A stretch of 47,789 nucleotides of DNA from Nitrososphaerota archaeon (GTDB lineage: Archaea; Thermoproteota; Nitrososphaeria; Nitrososphaerales; Gagatemarchaeaceae): contig JAPCJK010000004.1 of assembly GCA_027886975.1 (NCBI GenBank), positions 1 to 47,789 of the forward strand, read 5' to 3'. The position numbers and the translations under genes are program-made. The notes under the pieces are model-generated. The model searched no databases. It was not told the DNA's origin and saw only the letters and a program-made list of their open reading frames with translations. Shown here one piece after another: positions 35,236 to 43,874 of the stretch. Each line of letters begins with the position of its first letter. Position 1 is the first letter of the stretch.

Positions 35236-36072
35236 ATGACAACAATCCAAGAACCCGTTAATATCCCAGCGCACAGGATTGCCCTCGAGTTGGTTCTCGC
35301 GAAGATCAGCCCTCAAAGAGAAACAAGAAGGATTGTTGGGTTCGTCCGGAAGACTGTAACTGGAGCCCGTGCTGGAGGGGTGGTTGTGGGCCTCAGCGGA
35401 GGGGTCGACAGTTCGGTCGTGGGAGCGCTTTGCGTCAGGGCCTTGGGCAAGGAGAGAGTCCTTGCACTGTTGATGCCATCTGACCATACTCCGAAACAAG
35501 ATATCGAAGACGCGGAGGCTCTGGCGAAGTCCTGGCAGGTCGAGTCGTCGACCGTTCACATATCATCGTTGATGCGGTCGTTCAGCGCCGCAGTCGGATT
35601 GGAGGGGACAAAAGTCGCGAAAGCGAACGCAGTCGCAAGAATAAGGATGGCGATCCTATACTATTATGCGAACAGCCTCGGATATCTAGTTGGAGGGACG
35701 GGGGACAGGAGCGAGAATTTACTGGGTTATTTTACGAAGTGGGGGGACGGTGGTACAGACTTCTTGCCGATAGCGCATCTCTACAAGACCCAGGTCCGGG
35801 AGCTGGGGGCGTACCTCGGCTTGCCAAAAGGGGTTGTTGAGAAACCCGCATCCCCTCAGCTTTGGGCCGGCCAAAGGGCCACGGATGAGATTCCGGCGGA
35901 CTACGACAGGCTTGACGTTGTCCTTCACTACCTATTCGACATGAAGGCTTCAAGAGCCAAGGCTGCGAAGGCAGCCGGACTTACGATCGAAGTAGTGGAC
36001 AAAGTGGTGGAAATGCACAACGGGTCCGCGCACAAAAGAGTTCCCCCGCCTTCACTTATCGAAGAAAGTTAG
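35236..36072 (+). CDS. nadE: NAD+ synthetase (NH3-dependent)
   Basis: VVGLSGGVDSSVVGALCVRALG; GTGDRSENLLGYFTKWGDGGTDFLPIAHLYKTQVRELGAYLGLP. Confidence 0.97.
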   Translation: MTTIQEPVNIPAHRIALELVLAKISPQRETRRIVGFVRKTVTGARAGGVVVGLSGGVDSSVVGALCVRALGKERVLALLMPSDHTPKQDIEDAEALAKSWQVESSTVHISSLMRSFSAAVGLEGTKVAKANAVARIRMAILYYYANSLGYLVGGTGDRSENLLGYFTKWGDGGTDFLPIAHLYKTQVRELGAYLGLPKGVVEKPASPQLWAGQRATDEIPADYDRLDVVLHYLFDMKASRAKAAKAAGLTIEVVDKVVEMHNGSAHKRVPPPSLIEES

Positions 36073-36142
36073 CATTTTCGTCTCACATTAGCCAAAGATT
36101 AATATCGCCGACTCAAAGCGGTGGCCGCGTTTCTGACAATTC

Positions 36143-36727
36143 ATGTTTGAGCTAGTCAACCTTGAGGATGTAGTCCGCGTCCCCCCGGACAAGTTCGGAT
36201 CTCCACTGGAGAAAGTTGCATTGGACCTGCTCAAGCTGAAGTATGAAAGCACCATCAACCCAGACCACGGGTATCTTGTCCTCGTCACCAAGGTCGACGT
36301 GGACAAGGTCGGCAAAATCATAGCCGGGGACGGAGCGACATATCACAGGGTGAGGTTCGAAGTCCTGTCCTTCTTCCCCTTGAAGCAGGAGATTGTCGAA
36401 GGGGAGATAGTCGAAGTCACGGACTTCGGCGCTTTCGTTCGCATCGGCCCGGCCGACGCTCTACTGCACCTGAGCCAAATTATGGACGACTACCTGACAA
36501 GTGATGTAAAATCAGGAATCATAACCGCATCGCAGAGCAAGCGAACATTGAGGGTGGGGAGCAAGGTCAGGGTCAGAATCACTGCGGTCAGCCTGGGGCA
36601 CGGAATCTCGATGGGGAAAATCGGAGTCACCTGCAGGCAGCCGTTCCTGGGGGCTCTCGAGTGGATCGATGAGGAGATTAGCAAGGCAGCCAAGGCTCGG
36701 AAAGCAGACGAGCGGGCGGAGAAGTAG
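36143..36727 (+). CDS. rpoE1: DNA-directed RNA polymerase subunit E' (Rpo7)
   Basis: Rpo7 N-terminal fold plus S1 domain IVEGEIVEVTDFGAFVRIGPADALLHLSQIMDDYL. Confidence 0.95.
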   Translation: MFELVNLEDVVRVPPDKFGSPLEKVALDLLKLKYESTINPDHGYLVLVTKVDVDKVGKIIAGDGATYHRVRFEVLSFFPLKQEIVEGEIVEVTDFGAFVRIGPADALLHLSQIMDDYLTSDVKSGIITASQSKRTLRVGSKVRVRITAVSLGHGISMGKIGVTCRQPFLGALEWIDEEISKAAKARKADERAEK

Positions 36728-36735
36728 AGAAGGAA

Positions 36736-36921
36736 TTGAAGGAGCTGGCTTGCAGGAAATGCCGGACTCTGACCACCGAGAAAGCCTGCCCCAACGACGG
36801 TTCGACGGAGCTAAGCAACGAATGGTCAGGCCTGATAATAATCATCAACCCGGCGAAATCCCAGGTGGCGAAGACCCTGGGGATAGTCAAGCCTGGAAGA
36901 TACGCACTCAAGGTAAGCTGA
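36736..36921 (+). CDS. spt4: Transcription elongation factor Spt4 (RNA polymerase subunit E'')
   Basis: ACRKCRTLTTEKACPNDGSTELSNEWSGLIIIINPAKSQVAKTLGIVKPGRYALKVS. Confidence 0.95.
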   Translation: MKELACRKCRTLTTEKACPNDGSTELSNEWSGLIIIINPAKSQVAKTLGIVKPGRYALKVS

Positions 36922-36925
36922 CCCC

Positions 36926-37462
36926 TTGCGCAGGGTGTTCAGGCTCCCTGAAGGAATGAGGCTGAAGCTCGCGAGGCCTCTAGGTCGAGTGTTCAGAGGC
37001 GAGGAAGTGAACAGCCCGGAGTTCGGGAAGTTGGTGAGCGAATCTACGATGGTGGTGACAGTGGGGGACAGGGTTACAGACACGATCGGAGCTCTGGGAA
37101 GGACGCCCGAAGTGCAGGTGGTGGACGGCGTTGAGAGGAGGAAGCGCAGGGAACCCCCAAAGGTGCCCTACTCGAGGCTAGTGAAGGTTGAGAATCCTGC
37201 CGGGACACTGACCCGTGAAGCCATCGACGGGATGCGGAAGGCCTTCGGAGGGAGCAAGCCGGTCCGGGTCTTGGTTGAGGGGGAGGAGGACCTTATGACG
37301 ATACTGGCAGTCGCGATGGCCCCAGCATCAGCGGTCGTGTTTTACGGACAGCCGGGGGAGGGGGTCGTTGTCATCCGAGCCGACGGCATCGCAAAGTCGA
37401 GGAACAGGGAGATCCTCGGCAAGATGGGGATCAGGGGGATACATCGATTCTCATCAAGTTAA
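36926..37462 (+). CDS. GTP-dependent dephospho-CoA kinase (DUF359)
   Basis: VVTVGDRVTDTI....; VEGEEDLMTILAVAMAPASAVVFYGQPGEGVVVI. Confidence 0.93.
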   Translation: MRRVFRLPEGMRLKLARPLGRVFRGEEVNSPEFGKLVSESTMVVTVGDRVTDTIGALGRTPEVQVVDGVERRKRREPPKVPYSRLVKVENPAGTLTREAIDGMRKAFGGSKPVRVLVEGEEDLMTILAVAMAPASAVVFYGQPGEGVVVIRADGIAKSRNREILGKMGIRGIHRFSSS

Positions 37463-37490
37463 TATCCACGCTGAAAACGGGTGGCCGGGA

Positions 37491-37835
37491 TTGCATCTAG
37501 AGAAGAAATCTCGGTCTGAGGTACTCGACAGGACGTACGTTGAGGCTCACATCGAGGACAAGGCCGGAAGGTTCTCGAGGAAGGAGGCCATAGCGATGGT
37601 CGCCCAGGAACTGGGGGTGCCCGCTGAGAATGTGGCCCTGGTCAGGATCGATGGCCAGTCTGGGACCACCAACCTGCTTGGGAAATTCTACGTGTACGGT
37701 TCTACTCAGTCCAAAAACAGGGTCCACCCAAAGTATTTGGAGGAAAGGATGCTAACAAAGGCAGAAAGGGACAAGCTCAAGCAAGAGCGCAAGAAGGCCG
37801 CGGCTCCGGCTGCTCAGACTGAGGCGAAGAAGTAA
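37491..37835 (+). CDS. rps24e: Ribosomal protein eS24 (S24e)
   Basis: SRKEAIAMVAQELGVPAENVALVRIDGQSGTTNLLGKFYVYGS; TTG start placed about 29 nt after ttaata. Confidence 0.93.
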   Translation: MHLEKKSRSEVLDRTYVEAHIEDKAGRFSRKEAIAMVAQELGVPAENVALVRIDGQSGTTNLLGKFYVYGSTQSKNRVHPKYLEERMLTKAERDKLKQERKKAAAPAAQTEAKK

Positions 37836-37837
37836 GG

Positions 37838-38107
37838 TTGTCGAAGCAGCAACCAGCACCTCCACCTCCGGCTCCGGCGCCTGCTGAAGCTGCCCCCGTA
37901 GAAGAGAAGAAGCCCGAGAAGAAGCAGAAGCCAAAAGCACCGAAAAGGAGGATTCAGGTTTACAAGCTCTACAAGGTGGAGGGGGAAACCCTCTCGAGGC
38001 TCAGGAAGGAGTGTCCGAGGTGCGGGAAGGGCTATTTCATGGCTCAGCATGGCAACAGGCTGACCTGCGGGCATTGCGGATACACGACGTATACTCAGAA
38101 GACCTAG
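37838..38107 (+). CDS. rps27ae: Ribosomal protein eS31 (S27ae) with Pro/Ala/Lys-rich N-terminal extension
   Basis: YKVEGETLSRLRKECPRCGKGYFMAQHGNRLTCGHCGYTTY zinc ribbon. Confidence 0.94.
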   Translation: MSKQQPAPPPPAPAPAEAAPVEEKKPEKKQKPKAPKRRIQVYKLYKVEGETLSRLRKECPRCGKGYFMAQHGNRLTCGHCGYTTYTQKT

Positions 38108-39729
38108 GCAAAAGACAGCATCGAGTCCTTCAGCATCCTGGCCATGCCTGGGGTTACGAACGGGCTAAAGGGCCTGAAGTATTTTGGACCCCGAGCTTTT
38201 TGGATGCATGACCTGTCACCGGACTTCGCGTACGATTCCAAGAACGTCATGGCGATCTTCTTCATTGCTTCTTCGCGATTCGAGAGCTTGGCCGTGTAGT
38301 AGAGGAATTCGGCTATGTCCCATGATTTGTCCCCCCCGGGGAAGGCCTGTTCGAGGTCGGTTAGGAAGAGACCGCCCTCGGACACGACGACGTTGCTAGG
38401 TTTCGTATCCCCTAGGACCAGGCCATTCGAATGTAACCGCGCCATGAGCTCGCCGTAGGCCGACACTGGACCGATACCATCGGAGGGTCCCTTTAGGTAA
38501 GTGTTGATCATGTTGGACAGATTAAGGCCGGAAACGAATTCCTTTACCAGAATCCTCTCCGCCGGAGCGACGGCGAGAACCGCCGGAACCAGTACACCAA
38601 GGCCCCCGAGTCTAAGAGTCATACCGTATTCACGGTCCATTCTTGCCAGAGGGGCCGTACTGAATTTGTTGGCTGCGGATGCCCAGACGCCGAGTAGCGC
38701 CCACTTCAACGACCTGACGTCTGTGTAGTTCTTCACGACAACTGATTTCTCGCGAGTGGAATCCTTGAACGTCAAGATTCTTGTGGTCGAGTACGGTTCT
38801 CCGATGTCCTTTTCCTTGGTCGAATAAGTCTCGAACCCGAAGAGACGGGCCAACTCCTTTACCAGAAACGCCGCGTCGGAGACGAAAGCCCCCTGCTCTA
38901 GCCGAATCAAGGAGCGGGGGTTGGCCAAGGGAACGAAAGGAGGAGGGTTTTCCCTCATACGCCTGAGCTTCGAAAGTGCCTCCCGGCTGAACACTGAAAG
39001 ACCAACCCTCCCCGCATACCCGTGAATCGCGTATTGGGTGACCCCCCGAGCAGTTACAGAGAATAGGGACTGTACTCGAGTGAAAGCGTCCATCTTCAGC
39101 TTCTCTGGGACGATCCTTACCCCACCTTGACCAGCTTGAAGAAGCCCCCGCCGTTCCAGGGACATGGCCGCTTCAGCAAACCCCTCGGTTGAGACAGTCA
39201 TGTTCTCTTCGCCAAGTGGACAGGTGTAAGTGTGAACGTAGCTGTAGAGCGCGGGGGGGTAAATCGAAGCTCTCTTGTTCAATTTGTCGAACAAGAAGTA
39301 CTCGTAAGGGACGACCAGATGCCGGCCGAATTCTCCGTAGTCTGCGGACAGCTCGAGCAGCGCCTCCAAGAGCACTCTCCTCTTGTACCCGACTTCAATT
39401 GTCCTCAGGAGCCCTGGGCCGGCTATTGACTCGTAGATGTTGAGGAGGCGTCCCACTACGAAATCCCCCAGGTAGGAGGATCCCGCATCCTGATTGAGGA
39501 GGTCTTCGTCGACGATCAGGGCGGAAGCGGCCACGGGCGCGTCGACGTACCTGTATCTGACCCCTTCGCCGAATCTCTTGAGGACTATGAGGATGTCGTA
39601 GTCCGAGTCGTCGCGTGCATAGCCAGCCACCTTTGAGCCGTATGCGCAGAGGGCTGAAATCTTGGAATTGTGAACGAGCGACGAAGCGATGTCCCTAATT
39701 GAGGATCGCTCGCTTTCCGAGAGCCTCAA
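38104..39729 (-). CDS. MNT-type nucleotidyltransferase fused to Bud32/RIO-like kinase domain
   Basis: N-term ALCAYGSKVAGYARDDSDYDILIVL (GS...DxD); C-term LMARLHSNGLVLGDTKPSNVVVSEGGLFLTDLEQAFPGGDKSWDIAEFLYYTA; TTG start overlapping the upstream stop (TTGA). Confidence 0.8.
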   Translation of the reverse strand: MRLSESERSSIRDIASSLVHNSKISALCAYGSKVAGYARDDSDYDILIVLKRFGEGVRYRYVDAPVAASALIVDEDLLNQDAGSSYLGDFVVGRLLNIYESIAGPGLLRTIEVGYKRRVLLEALLELSADYGEFGRHLVVPYEYFLFDKLNKRASIYPPALYSYVHTYTCPLGEENMTVSTEGFAEAAMSLERRGLLQAGQGGVRIVPEKLKMDAFTRVQSLFSVTARGVTQYAIHGYAGRVGLSVFSREALSKLRRMRENPPPFVPLANPRSLIRLEQGAFVSDAAFLVKELARLFGFETYSTKEKDIGEPYSTTRILTFKDSTREKSVVVKNYTDVRSLKWALLGVWASAANKFSTAPLARMDREYGMTLRLGGLGVLVPAVLAVAPAERILVKEFVSGLNLSNMINTYLKGPSDGIGPVSAYGELMARLHSNGLVLGDTKPSNVVVSEGGLFLTDLEQAFPGGDKSWDIAEFLYYTAKLSNREEAMKKIAMTFLESYAKSGDRSCIQKARGPKYFRPFSPFVTPGMARMLKDSMLSFA

Positions 39730-40412
39730 CGGCGAACCTTCTCTTGCAGTGCGGCAACTTTCGACACCACGGCGGGGTCGAACCTTGTCCCGGCTACGAC
39801 CCTCATGGCCAGCTTCACCCGATTTTCTTCCGGGCCAACCCAGCGGATCGGCAGGTTCTTGGCAATCCACGATTCCCCAACTTTCTTGTTGAGGGCCTGG
39901 TCTGAAAGATTCTCCTTGAACTTCCGGCTGACGAGCGACACCAGGGACTTGTCGGAGAAGAGGAGCCGAGGAGGGACCGTCCGTTCAGCGTCCGCGAAAG
40001 ATGCCTCGTAAAGTGTTGTGGCGACCTCGTCGGTTGTGACGTTTGTCGTGCTGAGCTTCCTAACTAGATCGACGTAGTGTGTGAACTCGTGGGCTGCGAC
40101 GGCCTCTATCGTACCCTTGGTCCCGAAGGCAACGAGGGCTGCTGTAAACTGCACCAGTATCACCACGCTTCCGGTCATTGTGGTAGGAATGACTCGGGCG
40201 AACAGAACACCCAACTCGCCGTACTCCCCGCCCCCCTTTGACAAGGGGAGGACAGGTTCGACATAGTACGGGGGGTAACGAAGGCCGCTCGCCCTCTCGA
40301 CCCGTTGGACGGCACCTACGACGTACTTCATCCGAAGCCTCACCTTCTTGGCCATCGCCCTCGGGACCTTCCCCTGCGCTACTGCTTGGTCCAGAAGAAT
40401 CAGCGGGTCCAA
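39726..40412 (-). CDS. Putative HEXXH metallopeptidase-like protein
   Basis: IEAVAAHEFTHYVDLVRKL (HEFTH) with downstream Glu-rich helix; no family recognised. Confidence 0.6.
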   Translation of the reverse strand: MDPLILLDQAVAQGKVPRAMAKKVRLRMKYVVGAVQRVERASGLRYPPYYVEPVLPLSKGGGEYGELGVLFARVIPTTMTGSVVILVQFTAALVAFGTKGTIEAVAAHEFTHYVDLVRKLSTTNVTTDEVATTLYEASFADAERTVPPRLLFSDKSLVSLVSRKFKENLSDQALNKKVGESWIAKNLPIRWVGPEENRVKLAMRVVAGTRFDPAVVSKVAALQEKVRR

Positions 40413-40454
40413 GGATTTCGCAGCCGGCCCGGCGTGCTTATGAATATTCGTCGG

Positions 40455-40913
40455 TTAGTCTACGAGGCGGAAGTTGACCGGAGGATTTCTGCGCGAAACT
40501 TCCATGAAGATTTCAGTGTGCATGACGCCCGGGATCTTTCCGATTACGTCGTAGACCGCCCGGTGCAGTTCGTCGAGGGACTGTCCCTTGAGGTTGGCGA
40601 TAATGTCGAAGCGGCCCGTCACTTCTCGGATGAGCCTGACCCCCTCGATCTTTTCGATCTCCCTCAGCACAGTTTCTCGCTGCTTCGGGTCGATGTTGAG
40701 CCCAGCCAGGGCACCCGCCCGCATCCCCAGTCTGTCTTCGTTCACCTGTACGGTGAATCGCTCTATCACCCCTCGCTTCTGGAGTCGCTTTATCCTGCTG
40801 TACATGACAGAGAGGTTGACACCAAGGTCCTTGCTAAGCTTCGGGACCGAGATTGACGCATCGGAGTAGAGAGAGGAAAGTATCTTCATGTCAAGGTCGT
40901 CCAGCCTCGCCAC
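40455..40913 (-). CDS. Lrp/AsnC family transcriptional regulator
   Basis: LDDLDMKILSSLYSDASISVPKLSKDLGVNLSVMYSRIKRLQKRGVIERFTV; C-terminal RAM domain. Confidence 0.96.
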   Translation of the reverse strand: MARLDDLDMKILSSLYSDASISVPKLSKDLGVNLSVMYSRIKRLQKRGVIERFTVQVNEDRLGMRAGALAGLNIDPKQRETVLREIEKIEGVRLIREVTGRFDIIANLKGQSLDELHRAVYDVIGKIPGVMHTEIFMEVSRRNPPVNFRLVD

Positions 40914-40993
40914 TCAAGAATCGCCTTCGGGGTCGTCTTCGCGGCCCAGATATTTCTACTTTTCAGCCGAATGTCCTGAAGGATTGCGCGAAA

Positions 40994-41353
40994 CTAGCTG
41001 CTCTTCGCCGAGTCCTCTATCTGCTTGGCGTTGACCTGATAGGTCTCCTCGGTGATCGTGTTGCCCCGGACGAGCTTCCGCTTCTTCGCCCCATCCTCCT
41101 TCGTCCGGTACCCCACTCCCGCCGTGAGAAGTATGTAGTTCTTCCCCCCGCCGAGGGTGTCCCTTCTCATCGGGAAGCCAGCCTTGTCGCTCCCTCCTGT
41201 AATCATTATCTTTCCCGCCAGGCCAATCGAGGCCGCATCAAGAACATCGCCTATCTTTCTGCCAACGAGGAGCTGGGCGCCTGCGTCCTTCACTTCGTGC
41301 GCTTGCGACTTGCCGGTCTTCGGGTCAGATACCACGAGCTTGAATGCGGGCAT
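40994..41353 (-). CDS. rps6e: Ribosomal protein eS6 (S6e)
   Basis: LVVSDPKTGKSQAHEV, LVGRKIGDVLDAASIGLAGKIMITGGSDKAGFPMRRDTLGG, RKLVRGNTITEETYQVN. Confidence 0.96.
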   Translation of the reverse strand: MPAFKLVVSDPKTGKSQAHEVKDAGAQLLVGRKIGDVLDAASIGLAGKIMITGGSDKAGFPMRRDTLGGGKNYILLTAGVGYRTKEDGAKKRKLVRGNTITEETYQVNAKQIEDSAKSS

Positions 41354-41386
41354 TTGACCGTCTGCGAATCTGTCGGGGATATAAAC

Positions 41387-43183
41387 CTAGAAGCCGAATA
41401 GAGGGTCAACGGCTGATTTGATTCGGATGATCTCGTCAAGGACGGCGTGTTCTTCGACTGTTAGTGATGCCGACAGCTTCGTCCTCAGGAGTTTCGCTTC
41501 GTGGCTCCGCGGCATCGTGTATATGATGTCGTTCTCTCTTACCTGACGGCCAAGTGTAGGGCCGTCCACTGAAATCGCCACTTTGTCTCCCTGCCTCGCC
41601 TCGCTCAGGGCCTTTCCCTGATCCTGTACCTGCTCTACGATCCCCAGGTCCATTCCCTCAGCCGACATCAGTTTCACCTTGGGACGGAGCCTCCCTGTCA
41701 CGACGTCGACGCCGAACACCGCGGGGTCGTTGCGCCTGAAGAACATTCCCGGGATTACCTTCAGTTTCGCAGGCCGAGTGAGGTTCGAAAGTGCAGTCTT
41801 TTCGTCCGCGTCTCGCTTTGCAGCTGCCCAGTTGACGTAGTTGTCAATGACCTCGTATATGATCCCTGAAACGAAAATGGGACTGGCGCCGACGTATTCC
41901 TTGGCTTCGGGAAGGACCTTGGAGTCGAACCCAAGGATCGCTCCGAGGTATGGGTCGTGGTCTCCGACAACCTGCGCGTCGACTATGTCGTTCTTCGAAA
42001 TGTCCCCTATGTCAGCCTGACGGACGGGGACGCCCCTCTCTTCGAGCATCCTGAGAAGGGCCTCCAGACCACCGATGCTCCCGGCTTTCACAATTACCCC
42101 CATGTTGTCTGTCTTGACAACTATGCTGGTTAGTTCCTTCTCCATCTCGGCCTTCAGGGACCGGAACTGCTGTTCAGTCTTGAAGGAGACGACGGAGGTG
42201 CCCGGTACCACCCCTGCGAGGTCGGGGGAGACCAGCTTCACACCAGCGGCCGCGAATACCGAATTGACCGGTGTGAACTTATCGCGCGGGTCGCGCATTT
42301 CATCCAGAGGCTTTGGCATGAACAGCGCCTTGACCTTGGACTTGAAGGCTCCGTCTCTCCTGACGAGGCCTATCGAATCACCTACGTTCAGGGTTCCCTC
42401 AGTAAGTATTACGTTTGCAGTCTCTCCAATGCCGACCTCTTCCTGCAACTCTAGAATGATCCCTCTGGCGGCCTTGTCCTTGGAATCCGCAGACTCTAGC
42501 CTCCCCTTGAGGAACTGCTGGGCGAGTCCGATCAGCATGGCAAGCATCTCCGGGATCCCCGCGTGAGTCCGCGCAGATACCGGGATGATCGAGACCTGCT
42601 GTCGGAAATCTTTGACGCGGTAGTATGAGTCTGATTGGAAGCCGAGGCGGGAGAGCCCGCCTACAATGTTGTAGAGTCGTTCTTCGAGCTCGTCATTCCA
42701 TTCAGGAGGCTGTTCTTTGAAGATCTGTAGGAGGGGCCCCTCGCTCCCCTTTTTCCAGCCCTTGATCATGTCGATCTTGTTCATAGCTATCAGATATGGG
42801 ACCTTTCGTTGCTTGAGGATGTCGATGCTCTCCAGAGTCTGATTTTCAAGCCCCTTCAGGGCGTCAATTACAAGTATCGCGATATCCGCCGCAGACCCGC
42901 CCCGAAGGCGGAGGTTTGAGAAGACGGCGTGGCCGGGGGTGTCGATCATCAGAAGGCCGGGAATCTGGAGTTCACCTCCAGCTTTGTCTAGGAGAGGCCC
43001 GCAGATCTGTCGAAGCGTTTCCATCGGGAAGAAGCTTGCCCCGATTTCCTGGGTAATCCCCCCTACCTCCCGGGCTTGGACTCCGGTACCCCTCAAAGCG
43101 TCCGCTAGGCTTGTCTTCCCGCTATCTACGTGTCCGAGAATGACTACTACCGGCTGCCTCATTCGGCTTTTCTGTTCTGACAT
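41387..43183 (-). CDS. infB: Translation initiation factor aIF5B (IF-2)
   Basis: QPVVVILGHVDSGKTSLADALRGTGVQAREVGGITQEIGASFFP; MIDTPGHAVFSNLRLRGGSAADIAILVIDALKGLENQT. Confidence 0.98.
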   Translation of the reverse strand: MSEQKSRMRQPVVVILGHVDSGKTSLADALRGTGVQAREVGGITQEIGASFFPMETLRQICGPLLDKAGGELQIPGLLMIDTPGHAVFSNLRLRGGSAADIAILVIDALKGLENQTLESIDILKQRKVPYLIAMNKIDMIKGWKKGSEGPLLQIFKEQPPEWNDELEERLYNIVGGLSRLGFQSDSYYRVKDFRQQVSIIPVSARTHAGIPEMLAMLIGLAQQFLKGRLESADSKDKAARGIILELQEEVGIGETANVILTEGTLNVGDSIGLVRRDGAFKSKVKALFMPKPLDEMRDPRDKFTPVNSVFAAAGVKLVSPDLAGVVPGTSVVSFKTEQQFRSLKAEMEKELTSIVVKTDNMGVIVKAGSIGGLEALLRMLEERGVPVRQADIGDISKNDIVDAQVVGDHDPYLGAILGFDSKVLPEAKEYVGASPIFVSGIIYEVIDNYVNWAAAKRDADEKTALSNLTRPAKLKVIPGMFFRRNDPAVFGVDVVTGRLRPKVKLMSAEGMDLGIVEQVQDQGKALSEARQGDKVAISVDGPTLGRQVRENDIIYTMPRSHEAKLLRTKLSASLTVEEHAVLDEIIRIKSAVDPLFGF

Positions 43184-43209
43184 TTCTCAAGCAGCTCCTT
43201 ATGACGCCT

Positions 43210-43632
43210 TCACGCTCCAGACTTCGTGAAAAAGGCGGCGCGCTCCTTTGTAAAGCTCTCTGCCGAATCTGAAGCGTGGATTGTGTTGTCCGTGAGCCCT
43301 AACCCAAAGTCGCCCCTTATGGTCCCTGCTGTCGCCTCCCAACTCTTCGTCGCGCCTACCATCCGCCTGACTGTGGCGACGGCGTCTCTCCCCGAAAGGA
43401 CCGCGCCCACTACCGGGCCCGAAGTTATGAAGGCGACGAGTTCGCCGAAGAAAGGCTTCTCCTTGTGTACGCTGTAGAAATTCTCGGCCTGGGGCATGGA
43501 CATCGTCTGCATCTGAAGGTGCTTGATTGTGAACCCCTTTTCCTCGAACCTGCCTAAGATCACCCCTACGAGCCCCCGCCGGACGCCGTCGGGTTTTACG
43601 ACGATCAGTGTTTCTTCGACGCTGGCTGTCAC
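43210..43632 (-). CDS. ndk: Nucleoside diphosphate kinase
   Basis: ETLIVVKPDGVRRGLVGVILGRFEEKGFTI; NTIHASDSAES; GTG start overlaps eL24 stop (GTGA). Confidence 0.97.
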   Translation of the reverse strand: MTASVEETLIVVKPDGVRRGLVGVILGRFEEKGFTIKHLQMQTMSMPQAENFYSVHKEKPFFGELVAFITSGPVVGAVLSGRDAVATVRRMVGATKSWEATAGTIRGDFGLGLTDNTIHASDSAESFTKERAAFFTKSGA

Positions 43633-43811
43633 TGCTTCTTGGCACCTCGAGCCCACTTCAACTTCCTTGGGTCTCGGCCAAGCTTAAGGTCGTTCACCTT
43701 GCACTTCGAAGAGCAGAAAGACCGAGTCGATCCGTCGTTTCTTACGAAAAGAATCCCTGAACCGAGTCTGACGTCCTTGCCGCAGAAAGCACATTTCTTT
43801 GGAACATACAT
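43629..43811 (-). CDS. rpl24e: Ribosomal protein eL24 (L24e)
   Basis: KKCAFCGKDVRLGSGILFVRNDGSTRSFCSSKCKVNDLKLGRDPRKLKW. Confidence 0.96.
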   Translation of the reverse strand: MYVPKKCAFCGKDVRLGSGILFVRNDGSTRSFCSSKCKVNDLKLGRDPRKLKWARGAKKQ

Positions 43812-43874
43812 CTCAGGTTATTACGCCTCCAACGAACGTATAGCCTTAAGAGATTCGACTCCAGCCCCTTGGCC

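Noticed and set aside
43199-43645. 148-aa ORF in another frame over ndk
   Set aside because: Overlaps clear nucleoside diphosphate kinase; Arg-rich out-of-frame translation.
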